Below, piece by piece: positions 42,812-49,880 of a DNA stretch of 64,000 nucleotides. Source of the DNA: an uncultured bacterium. Lineage in GTDB: Bacteria > Planctomycetota > UBA1135 > UBA2386. The DNA lies in the NCBI GenBank assembly GCA_937906475.1, contig CALCZA010000057.1, forward strand, positions 1-64,000, given 5' to 3'. The notes beneath the pieces are model-generated. The model searched no databases, was not told where the DNA came from, and saw nothing but the letters and a program-made list of their open reading frames with translations. Within the stretch, counting starts at the first letter, position 1, and the number at the start of each line of letters is the position of its first letter. The position numbers were made by a program, and so were the translations under genes.

Positions 42812-44179
42812 ATGCTTGCAGTGACGCTCCCGATTCGGTGCGATGGCATTCCTGTGCAAGCCCTGCTTGAAGTTGCCGACTATTCCCTGAGCGATGGAGG
42901 ACGCTTTTCGGTGACATTGCCGGAGCTACGGTTGTTCCCCGGGCAAACTGCCGCGCTCTATGGGCCTTCCGGCTGCGGCAAGACCAGCATGCTGATGTCG
43001 ATCTTCGGATTACTCGAACGGGAGGGCTGGCGGGGGCAAGGTGAGGTCCAGTTTCGCGGTCGATCGCTGCACGAATTGGCGGGAAGTGACCTGCTAAAGC
43101 TACGCCGCAAGGAAGTCGCGTTCTTGATGCAGGACGCCCATAACGCGCTTGATCCACTGGTCCGGGTCGGCGAACAGGTTTTTGCCGCGACGGGCGCGGC
43201 AACCGATCAGATACACGCGATGCTTGGCCGCCTTGGCGTTGACGATGCGGCGCAGTTGTGCCAGCGGCAACCGCACCGTATTTCTGGCGGGCAGGCCCAG
43301 CGCGTGCTGCTGGCGATCGCGTTTTTGCGCGAGCCAACGGTCGTGATCGCGGATGAGCCATCCGCCAGCCTCGATGGTGGTTCGTATGCCGAATTGCTGG
43401 CGCGGCTACGTGAATTGGTCGAATCTGGCAGTGCGTTGTTGTTGGCAACTCACGACCACCGCTTGCTCCGCGACATGAACGCCGACATTTACGCGCTGCA
43501 AGATGGCGCGTTTTTGCGAGCCGAGCCGGATCAGCTGCCGTGGCCGCCGCGCGCCAAGGAAGTTATTGGTTCGGTGCCGGTGCTGGAAGCCAAGCAAGTC
43601 AGCGTTGCCTACGGGGATCGCAAGGTGCTCGACAACGTCGACTTCGTGCTGCGGAGCGGTGAGATCACCGCACTGCTGGGTGAGTCCGGTGCTGGTAAGA
43701 CCACGTTGCTGCGGGTGCTCGCTGGCCACCGTCCACCCGATTCCGGCTTGGTCAAGCGGCCCGATCGCAAGTCGGCAGTGCAGTTGGTGTGTCAGGATGC
43801 GTTGGCGTCGCTGACCCCTGGTCGTCGCTTGCATAGTTTGCTCAACGAGGCGAGTGCGCCATCTTTCGATGCCCTTGCTGGTGCTCGCAGCGTGCAGATG
43901 CCTGAGCAACTACTGATGCGTAGCGCCGCGCAGATGTCCGGTGGCGAACATCGACGAGCTGCGTTGTTGCGTTCGATCGCCGTGCAGCCTGAGGTGCTGT
44001 TGCTGGACGAGCCGACAGCTTCGTTGGATCGTGCCGCCGCCGTTGCTGTGATTGATAACTTGCTGACGATGCAGCGCAACAGAGCTGTCGCCATCGTTGT
44101 CGCAACCCACGATGAAAGCCTTGCCGCGGCCATCGCGCATCGGCAACTTACCGTTCGAGAAGGCCAGCTATGCGAATAA
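42812..44179 (+). CDS. Duplicated ABC transporter ATPase (two cassettes in one chain)
   Basis: 455 residues. Two complete nucleotide-binding domains: Walker A GPSGCGKTS (first) and GESGAGKTT (second), signatures ISGGQ and MSGGE, and Walker B IADEPSASLD and LLDEPTASLD. The first resembles the peptide or nickel uptake ATPase D type and the second the F type. No permease or binding protein gene is next to it. ATG 42812 was chosen; GTG 42791 is an alternative. The open frame extends upstream to 42011 only as the shadow of the minus gene. The end overlaps the next gene. Confidence 0.85.
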   Translation: MLAVTLPIRCDGIPVQALLEVADYSLSDGGRFSVTLPELRLFPGQTAALYGPSGCGKTSMLMSIFGLLEREGWRGQGEVQFRGRSLHELAGSDLLKLRRKEVAFLMQDAHNALDPLVRVGEQVFAATGAATDQIHAMLGRLGVDDAAQLCQRQPHRISGGQAQRVLLAIAFLREPTVVIADEPSASLDGGSYAELLARLRELVESGSALLLATHDHRLLRDMNADIYALQDGAFLRAEPDQLPWPPRAKEVIGSVPVLEAKQVSVAYGDRKVLDNVDFVLRSGEITALLGESGAGKTTLLRVLAGHRPPDSGLVKRPDRKSAVQLVCQDALASLTPGRRLHSLLNEASAPSFDALAGARSVQMPEQLLMRSAAQMSGGEHRRAALLRSIAVQPEVLLLDEPTASLDRAAAVAVIDNLLTMQRNRAVAIVVATHDESLAAAIAHRQLTVREGQLCE

Positions 44180-45507
44180 TGCTTTGGAGAATCTCTGTTT
44201 GGTTGCTCGCGGGACTGCTGCCAGTAGCGCTTCTGGTGGGGTCGCCACTGCAAGCGCAACAGCAATGCGCCTACCTCCATATCGACGGCGCTACCGCGAC
44301 CGCGATCGGGGTGTTGTGGTCGCATGGTTTCGATGACGACGACGCCCAAGTGGCTGGCCTCGCGCGCGTCGTGACTGCATGTCGACTCGAACGAGTGCGC
44401 CGACTTGTGCCGGACACGCTGGCGAGCGGCATGCGCATCGGCAATGACTACTCGTTGGTGTTTGGGGTTGTCACCGCCGGCGATGCGGAACTCGCGTCGC
44501 AGTTCTTGTCGACGTTGTTGGCCGAACAATCAGCGGGCGAAATACTGACCGATGATTTTGTCGCGCTAGCAGTTGCCCGTGCGGCACTGGCAGCGGACGA
44601 CGCGGAGTTTGTCTACCCTGGCGACGTGTTATTGGCCCGGGCGCGTCAGCACTTCGGCCGCGGCACCGCTTTCGCGCGTCCTCCGGCTGGGATCGCGAGT
44701 GCCATCGCCAAGCTGACTCCGGCGATGGTGCGCAAAGCAATGCGAGTTGATGTTCCGGTTCGCATGGCCGTTCTTGGCGTTGTGGATGCGGCCTTGATCA
44801 ATGCCATCCGGCCTTTGGCGCCGACGTTTGCGACGCGGGTTCGCGGCGAGTTCGTTTGTGCGGATCCACGTGCATTGCGCGAGATGACCGAAGATCGCAA
44901 TGACCGCGCCGATTCGCCCTATGTGTCGGCGGCGTTCGCGTTGCCTGCCGATGTTGATCGCGCCGCCTTGGCTGTCGGGGTTCAGGTTGCGACCAGTCGG
45001 GCCTTCCGACGTTGGCGCATGCGCGGCATGGAGCAGCAAGCACGCGCCCCGTTCGTTACTTGGTCCTGGTTGCATGCGGATCCGTTGCTGCGGTTCTGTC
45101 GTCGCGGCGAGAACCCTGCCCGGTTGCTGCCTGGCGAGCGGCCGCAGGCGTCGGTGCTCGATGAAGTCCGGGCGACGACCGCTGAGTTGCGGGCGTTATT
45201 AGCGGACCTTCGCACGGTGCCACCATCGGAAGCCGAACTCGGCCTGGCGCGCGCCGCGCTGCGTTCGCGTTTGGGCTTGCCGGGACCTGGCCAAAAATCC
45301 GCTTGGGCGAGCGAGCCGGCGACGCTGCCAGGTCGGCTGCAAGTGTTGCTTCTTGCCGCACACCACGGCGTTGATGTGTCAAAAATCGACAATGTCGATG
45401 CCTCTCAGGTGCATGCGGCCGTCAAATTAGTGCTGAACACCGTGCGTAGCAGCTGGCATGCGCTGCTGCCGGGGCAAGATAATGTGTTCGGCTACCGGCG
45501 ACGGTGA
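44170..45507 (+). CDS. M16-like secreted protein without catalytic motif
   Basis: 445 residues. Signal peptide ends SPLQAQ. The fold order resembles a zinc peptidase M16 half-pair: an opening strand LHIDGATATAIGVLWSHGFDDD, helix GLARVVTACRLERVRRL, and later LTPAMVRKAMRVDVPVRMAVLGVVD. The HxxEH zinc motif expected after the first strand is missing, so it should be inactive. Related inactive M16 chains pair with active ones. No active partner is in the window. The ATG at 44170 overlaps the ABC gene, and 44179 is also possible. Confidence 0.6.
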   Translation: MRIMLWRISVWLLAGLLPVALLVGSPLQAQQQCAYLHIDGATATAIGVLWSHGFDDDDAQVAGLARVVTACRLERVRRLVPDTLASGMRIGNDYSLVFGVVTAGDAELASQFLSTLLAEQSAGEILTDDFVALAVARAALAADDAEFVYPGDVLLARARQHFGRGTAFARPPAGIASAIAKLTPAMVRKAMRVDVPVRMAVLGVVDAALINAIRPLAPTFATRVRGEFVCADPRALREMTEDRNDRADSPYVSAAFALPADVDRAALAVGVQVATSRAFRRWRMRGMEQQARAPFVTWSWLHADPLLRFCRRGENPARLLPGERPQASVLDEVRATTAELRALLADLRTVPPSEAELGLARAALRSRLGLPGPGQKSAWASEPATLPGRLQVLLLAAHHGVDVSKIDNVDASQVHAAVKLVLNTVRSSWHALLPGQDNVFGYRRR

Positions 45508-45573
45508 AGCTGAAGTCGCCTAGCTACCGATAGATAGCTTGCTGCCAGTGGTTGGCCGCAAGGGTAACTACAG

Positions 45574-47448
45574 ATGGGCTTTATAAACGTCGCCGAGCGT
45601 ACGATTAACGCCAAACTCGTCTACTACGGGGTTGGTGTTGGTGGCAAGACTACCAGTCTGCAGCGGGTGCATGGCATCTTCTGCCCGCGTAACGAAGTCC
45701 AGCTGGTATCGATCAATACTGAAGAGGACTCGACGCTGCTGTTCGACTTCTTGCCGATCAACCTCGGCTCGGTCGGCGGCTTCAAGGTGCGCATCCAGGG
45801 CTTCACCGTTCCCGGGCAGCCCAAGTACAAGCAGATGCGTAAATACGTACTGCAGGGTGCCGACGCGGTGGTCTTTGTTGTCGACAGCCAACGCAGCCGT
45901 CTCGAAGAGAACCTCGAATCGTTGCGCAGCATGCGCGAGCACTTGCGCGAACAGGTTGGCATGTCTGAGGACATCCCGATCATCGTGCAATACAACAAGC
46001 GCGATCTCGATGACCTGTTGAGTGAGGAAGAACTCGATCAGCACTTCAAGTTCCGCGACGACATCGTCACATTCCCGTCGGTGGCAACGGAAGGCCACGG
46101 CGTGTTCGAAGCGTTCGTTGAAGCGGCGGTCACGCTTGTCGAGCGCAAGGTTGCCCACTACGGCCTAGCGCAGAACGAAGAGGCGCCGTGCGATGTTGCC
46201 GAAGAGGTGCGCTCGAAGCTGTGGGATATCTGCGATGAGGTGCGACGCGCTCGCGAGATCGTTCCGGTCGAAGACCTTCCGCAAACGCGCGTAGTGTTGT
46301 CCGATGGCGTTCCTGATCCCGTCACGAATTCTATGGGGGATGCGTCCAGCGACCTCGAATTGATGGATTCGGCACCATCTCGTGTGCCTGAAGATGCTGG
46401 CGTAGAGTTGCCTCCCGGTGACGAGGAGTTTGATTTCGGCTACGAACTGCGTGAGAGTTCCGGCGTCATCCTCGGTTCGAGTGTGCCGGTAGCCGGTGAC
46501 GAGGTGTTGGCGAACTCGGTGCTCGGGGATCCTTCAAACGAGGTGCTCTCCGATGAGGATCTCGACCTCGATCTATCTGCGGGCTTGGTCTCGTACCACG
46601 GCGAAGCGGTCGAAGAACCGGAGTCGGCGTTGCTTGCCAAGACCGTTCGTTCGAACCTCGAACTCGCGAGTCGTTTTGGCGAACTCGATGAGCAACGGCT
46701 ACTACTCGAACGCAAGGTCCACGAGTTGGTTGACATCGCGCAATGCACGGTGCACGACCTCAATCGCCCGATTAGTGCTGTGCGCCTAATGCTGTCGACG
46801 CTCAACAAGGGCTACTTCGGTGAGATGACCGAGATCCAGAGCCAAGCGGTTGAGAACGGCCTGATGGCGGTTAACCAAATGGAACGTCTGGTGAGCGACC
46901 TGCTCGACAGTTCGCGCCTCGACCACGATGGCGTTAGCCTCGACTTTGGCAGTTGCGACCTGACGCCGTTGGTCGCCGAAGTGCTGACTACGCTGCGCTA
47001 CGAACTCGATGAACATAGCCTGTTGGTCCGCGTCGAACCGCTGCCGGTTGTCATGGCCGACGGCTGGGCGTTGCAAAAGGTGCTGATGAACCTGCTCGGC
47101 AACGCGATCTCCTTCCGCGCCATCGAGCGCACGCCGTTGGTGCGGATCTTCTGCGAAGAGAGCGAGGACACCTGGTCACTCGGCGTCAGCGATAACGGCA
47201 TCGGGATTCCTGAAGTCGATCGCGAACGCCTGTTCCGCCGCTTCGAACGCGGTTCGAACGCTGGCGGCATCAGCGGTACGGGTTTGGGCCTGCACATCGT
47301 CAAGGAAATCGTGCACGGCCACGGCGGCACGGTTTCATACGAGAGCGAAGTCGACCAGGGCACCACGTTTTGGCTGCATTTGCCGAAGAACCCGGTGCAT
47401 GCCGAGCACTCGCCGTTCACCGAGACGGCGGCGCGAGCGGACCTTTAG
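45574..47448 (+). CDS. Fusion of MglA-type small GTPase and histidine kinase
   Basis: 624 residues. Residues 1 to about 200 are an MglA-like GTPase: P-loop GVGVGGKTT (19-27), STLLFDFLP (53-61), TVPGQ (78-82) and NKRD (141-144). TVPGQPKYKQMRKYVLQGAD matches the MglA switch region. Residues about 200-365 are an acidic, Ser/Pro-rich linker. The rest is a histidine kinase: H394 in HDLNRPISAVR, the N box NLLGNA with N510, DNGIGIP (540-546) and GTGLGLHIV (568-576). MglA drives polarity and motility in gliding bacteria and normally works with a separate MglB. No receiver domain or MglB gene is adjacent. The two halves in one chain suggest GTP-controlled phosphorelay. Confidence 0.9.
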   Translation: MGFINVAERTINAKLVYYGVGVGGKTTSLQRVHGIFCPRNEVQLVSINTEEDSTLLFDFLPINLGSVGGFKVRIQGFTVPGQPKYKQMRKYVLQGADAVVFVVDSQRSRLEENLESLRSMREHLREQVGMSEDIPIIVQYNKRDLDDLLSEEELDQHFKFRDDIVTFPSVATEGHGVFEAFVEAAVTLVERKVAHYGLAQNEEAPCDVAEEVRSKLWDICDEVRRAREIVPVEDLPQTRVVLSDGVPDPVTNSMGDASSDLELMDSAPSRVPEDAGVELPPGDEEFDFGYELRESSGVILGSSVPVAGDEVLANSVLGDPSNEVLSDEDLDLDLSAGLVSYHGEAVEEPESALLAKTVRSNLELASRFGELDEQRLLLERKVHELVDIAQCTVHDLNRPISAVRLMLSTLNKGYFGEMTEIQSQAVENGLMAVNQMERLVSDLLDSSRLDHDGVSLDFGSCDLTPLVAEVLTTLRYELDEHSLLVRVEPLPVVMADGWALQKVLMNLLGNAISFRAIERTPLVRIFCEESEDTWSLGVSDNGIGIPEVDRERLFRRFERGSNAGGISGTGLGLHIVKEIVHGHGGTVSYESEVDQGTTFWLHLPKNPVHAEHSPFTETAARADL

Positions 47449-47525
47449 GGGGGATTCTTGGGGCGCAATTTGCCGCCCAAGCCCACCTGCTGCGGCCGGC
47501 TGAGAGTGCTGTCAGGACAGACAAT

Positions 47526-47563
47526 CGGCCGCGAACCATCTGTTTCCAGACTGCTCGCGGCCG
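47526..47563 (+). terminator. Hairpin after GTPase-kinase gene
   Basis: CGGCCGCGA (47526-47534) pairs with TCGCGGCCG (47555-47563) around a 20-base loop, followed by TTGCGTTTGG. It could end the kinase transcript and the convergent tRNA-Lys transcript. Confidence 0.45.
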
Positions 47564-47570
47564 TTGCGTT

Positions 47571-47646
47571 TGGTACCTCCGAAAGGACTTGAACCTTTGA
47601 CCCGCGGATTAAGAATCCGCTGCTCTACCAGCTGAGCTACGGAGGC
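47571..47646 (-). tRNA. tRNA-Lys (anticodon CTT)
   Basis: Read on the minus strand, the acceptor GCCTCCG pairs with CGGAGGT. The D-arm is GCTCAGCTGGTAGAGC, and the anticodon stem-loop is GCGGA-TTCTTAA-TCCGC with CTT at the tip. The T-arm contains GGTTCAAGTCC. The 3' CCA is encoded (47571-47573) after discriminator A at 47574. Confidence 0.93.
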
Positions 47647-47788
47647 CGGTTATGGGGCGCAGAAACTAGCGATCTATGGGGAGCCATGCAAGCTTCGTTC
47701 AACTGTCCGTTGAGTCTCCTTGACGCCGGGCTTGGTCGGCGGCAAACTCCTCGCCCCACGACGTCGAGTTCGCTCGGGTGTTGTGCAC

Positions 47789-47866
47789 GGTGGCTATAGC
47801 TCAGTCGGTTAGAGCACCAGATTGTGGTTCTGGAAGTCGCGGGTTCGAATCCCGTTAGCCACCCCA
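47789..47866 (+). tRNA. tRNA-His (anticodon GTG)
   Basis: Acceptor GTGGCTA (47790-47796) pairs with TAGCCAC (47856-47862). The extra 5' G at 47789 matches the C73 at 47863, the histidine identity pair. The anticodon stem-loop is CCAGA-TTGTGGT-TCTGG with GTG. The T-arm is GCGGGTTCGAATCCCGT. CCA is encoded at 47864-47866, followed by a run of seven T. Confidence 0.94.
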
Positions 47867-47873
47867 TTTTTTT
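47867..47873 (+). terminator. T-run after tRNA-His
   Basis: Seven T residues directly after the encoded CCA. No upstream hairpin outside the tRNA itself is needed if the tRNA fold pauses polymerase. Confidence 0.4.
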
Positions 47874-48038
47874 CCGCCGGCGCGATGCCGGCTTGGCGAG
47901 CCCGCCAGCCTCGAAATAAGGCGGCTCTGCACGGGTTCTCAACACCCATTTCAGAGTCGTTCTCAGGATTCTGAAGCGGGCCGCTGGCCTGGCGTTTGGA
48001 CAGGCTCTCTGCCGGGGATCAGTTCTTAGGCCCGATCG

Positions 48039-48446
48039 CTAGAGCGAGCGCAGGAATCGCAGCAAGGCACCCTGGCCGGCCCGCGAACTGGGATGGAACC
48101 CAGAGAGCTTCGCGGTCCGTAGCACGGGGCGATTGTTCAGGTGCGGACCGAACGTTGCCATCGCCAGATCCGGGTCGATGTTGCCTAGCGAGTGGACCAC
48201 CTTCTTGGCGATGCCAGGCGGCACGTCGGGTCCGATGATCAGGTAGCCATGGCCGCCTGAGTTTAAGAACGACGTTCTGGCGGCCCGCAAACTGTCGACT
48301 GCATCGACATGTACACCTTTTAGACGCAGCGCTGCGAGCAGCGCTTGCATCGGCGTCGGGTCGGCAAGCAGGGCGAGCACTTCGATGCTTTGCAGGTCTG
48401 GTTCGGGCAGTGTCATGAGCGAGTGCGGCACCAGATTCTTCGTCAC
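48039..48446 (-). CDS. Receiver-like small protein, uncertain
   Basis: 135 residues from GTG 48446; ATG 48416 is also in frame. The pattern IEVLALLADPTPMQALLAALRLKGVHVD then SGGHGYLIIGPDVP resembles a CheY-type receiver with alternating strands and helices. No DD pair or active Asp can be assigned with confidence. It could be a decayed receiver or a short partner of another kinase. Confidence 0.5.
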   Translation of the reverse strand: MTKNLVPHSLMTLPEPDLQSIEVLALLADPTPMQALLAALRLKGVHVDAVDSLRAARTSFLNSGGHGYLIIGPDVPPGIAKKVVHSLGNIDPDLAMATFGPHLNNRPVLRTAKLSGFHPSSRAGQGALLRFLRSL

Positions 48447-48500
48447 CGCAGGCGGGTGAGATCAAGCCCGCTTCGAGGCTTGGTCGATGTCTGCCTTGTC

Positions 48501-49562
48501 ATGGTTGTATGCAACGATTGGGGCGTGGCACTTGCCGCGTTGGTTCTGCTCGCGTCCGGCACGGTAGCTCAGGCGCCGTTGCCTGTGCCGGCATCGCACA
48601 CGGCGATGGAAGGATCGACGAGCACGAACGTCCCGTTCGGTCGCAGCACACCGACGCGCGTGCAGTACGTCTACGATTCGATGCTGTTTGCCGGCCCGGT
48701 GACGATCAGCAAGCTTCAGTTCCGTCTCGATGGCGGTGCCGTTGCCTCCAACAAGATCGTCGACTGCGAGATCTCGATGTCGACGCTGCCGTCGCCGTTG
48801 ATCGGCTTGTCGTCGTCGTTCGCGTTGAACCGTGGCCTCGATGAGCAAACCGTGTTCTCGCGCCAGTTGCTGACCCTTCCGGCGCAAACGGCCGGCATCG
48901 TGCCGAATGGCTTCCTGCAGCCAATTACGCTGTCGTCGCCGTTCTCGTTCGACCCTTCGGTTGGCAGCCTGGTTATCGAGATCATCGTTTATGGCCAGCC
49001 GCCAGGCGCCTACTCGCTCGATGCGACATACGTCTGTAACAGCCCGCTGATTCCGGTCGGCCCGCTGTCGTGCCCGCAATCGAACGGGATTGCGCTCGGT
49101 GTTGAGAGTGCCACGACGCAAGTGCTGTGGGGCCGTCCGTGGGTGGCTCGTGCCTATGACGCCATTCCAAACAGCATTGTCATACTCGCACTCGGCGCGC
49201 AGGAGACCGGCTCGTGGGCCGGCATGACGCTACCTCAGGATCTAGGTGTTGTCGGTGCTGCGGGGTGTTTCGTGTCGATTGATGCGACCGCTGTCTACTA
49301 CGGCGTGGCGTTGCCCAACGGTTCGATCACGTTCCCGTTCCTGATTCCCAACAACCCGGCCGTGCTCGGTGAGTGGCTGCGTTTCCAATCGGCGACGCTC
49401 GACGCTGCCGCCAACGCGCTCGGTTTGGTGACCAGTCAGGCGCAGAAGGTGCAGGTGTGCGGTTGGGAGCCGGTTGGTCGCGTCTGGTCGAATGGCACCT
49501 CGTCGGCCTTAGGCACTCGGGAGATTGGCGTCTCCGCGGTTGTGCAGTTGACCGTTCAGTAG
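48501..49562 (+). CDS. Secreted planctomycete-type protein
   Basis: 353 residues. MVVCNDWGVALAALVLLASGTVAQ is the signal peptide (ATG 48501). The rest is beta-rich with repeated SSPFSFDPSVGSLVIEIIVYGQ-like strands and a C-terminal segment WSNGTSSALGTREIGVSAVVQLTV. It looks like a lineage-specific extracellular beta-sandwich. No enzymatic site is seen. The ORF upstream of 48501 is unlikely coding. Confidence 0.75.
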   Translation: MVVCNDWGVALAALVLLASGTVAQAPLPVPASHTAMEGSTSTNVPFGRSTPTRVQYVYDSMLFAGPVTISKLQFRLDGGAVASNKIVDCEISMSTLPSPLIGLSSSFALNRGLDEQTVFSRQLLTLPAQTAGIVPNGFLQPITLSSPFSFDPSVGSLVIEIIVYGQPPGAYSLDATYVCNSPLIPVGPLSCPQSNGIALGVESATTQVLWGRPWVARAYDAIPNSIVILALGAQETGSWAGMTLPQDLGVVGAAGCFVSIDATAVYYGVALPNGSITFPFLIPNNPAVLGEWLRFQSATLDAAANALGLVTSQAQKVQVCGWEPVGRVWSNGTSSALGTREIGVSAVVQLTVQ

Positions 49563-49880
49563 CGATCGCATCGTCGATCGCGGTGGGGGCAGGCCGGTGG
49601 CATCGCGACTTTCTGCGAGGCTTTAAGAAGTCTATTAGGCCAGTCGATGCCAGTAATGCGCGCCGCGTGCTCTCCGGGGGGAGAGTTGAGGCGCTGCGTG
49701 AACTGTGCGGGATCAGGAGTTCGCGCACTACAGGTGCAACGGGTGGGGGCCCGGCGCCGGTAGGGCAGCATCGCTGGAGCCATGGGGGTGGCGCTGGTGG
49801 TCGGGCGCTCGCGGTGCCTCGCAACACCGTGGGTAGCCTTTTTTTCTCGCGGCAGACCGCGGCCCAGGTACACAGAGGCC
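49563..49880. other. Intergenic region
   Basis: No gene is supported; the overlapping ORFs are shadows. A TACACA at 49869-49874 lies six bases before the lipoprotein ATG. Confidence 0.4.

Noticed and set aside
47370-47600. Plus-strand ORF running to the tRNA-Lys region
   Set aside because: Translates the end of the kinase gene in another frame and the non-coding hairpin.
47637-47945. Minus-strand ORF of 102 codons containing GFEPATSRTTIWCSN
   Set aside because: This peptide is the well-known translation of a tRNA gene read in antisense. It covers tRNA-His and overlaps tRNA-Lys.
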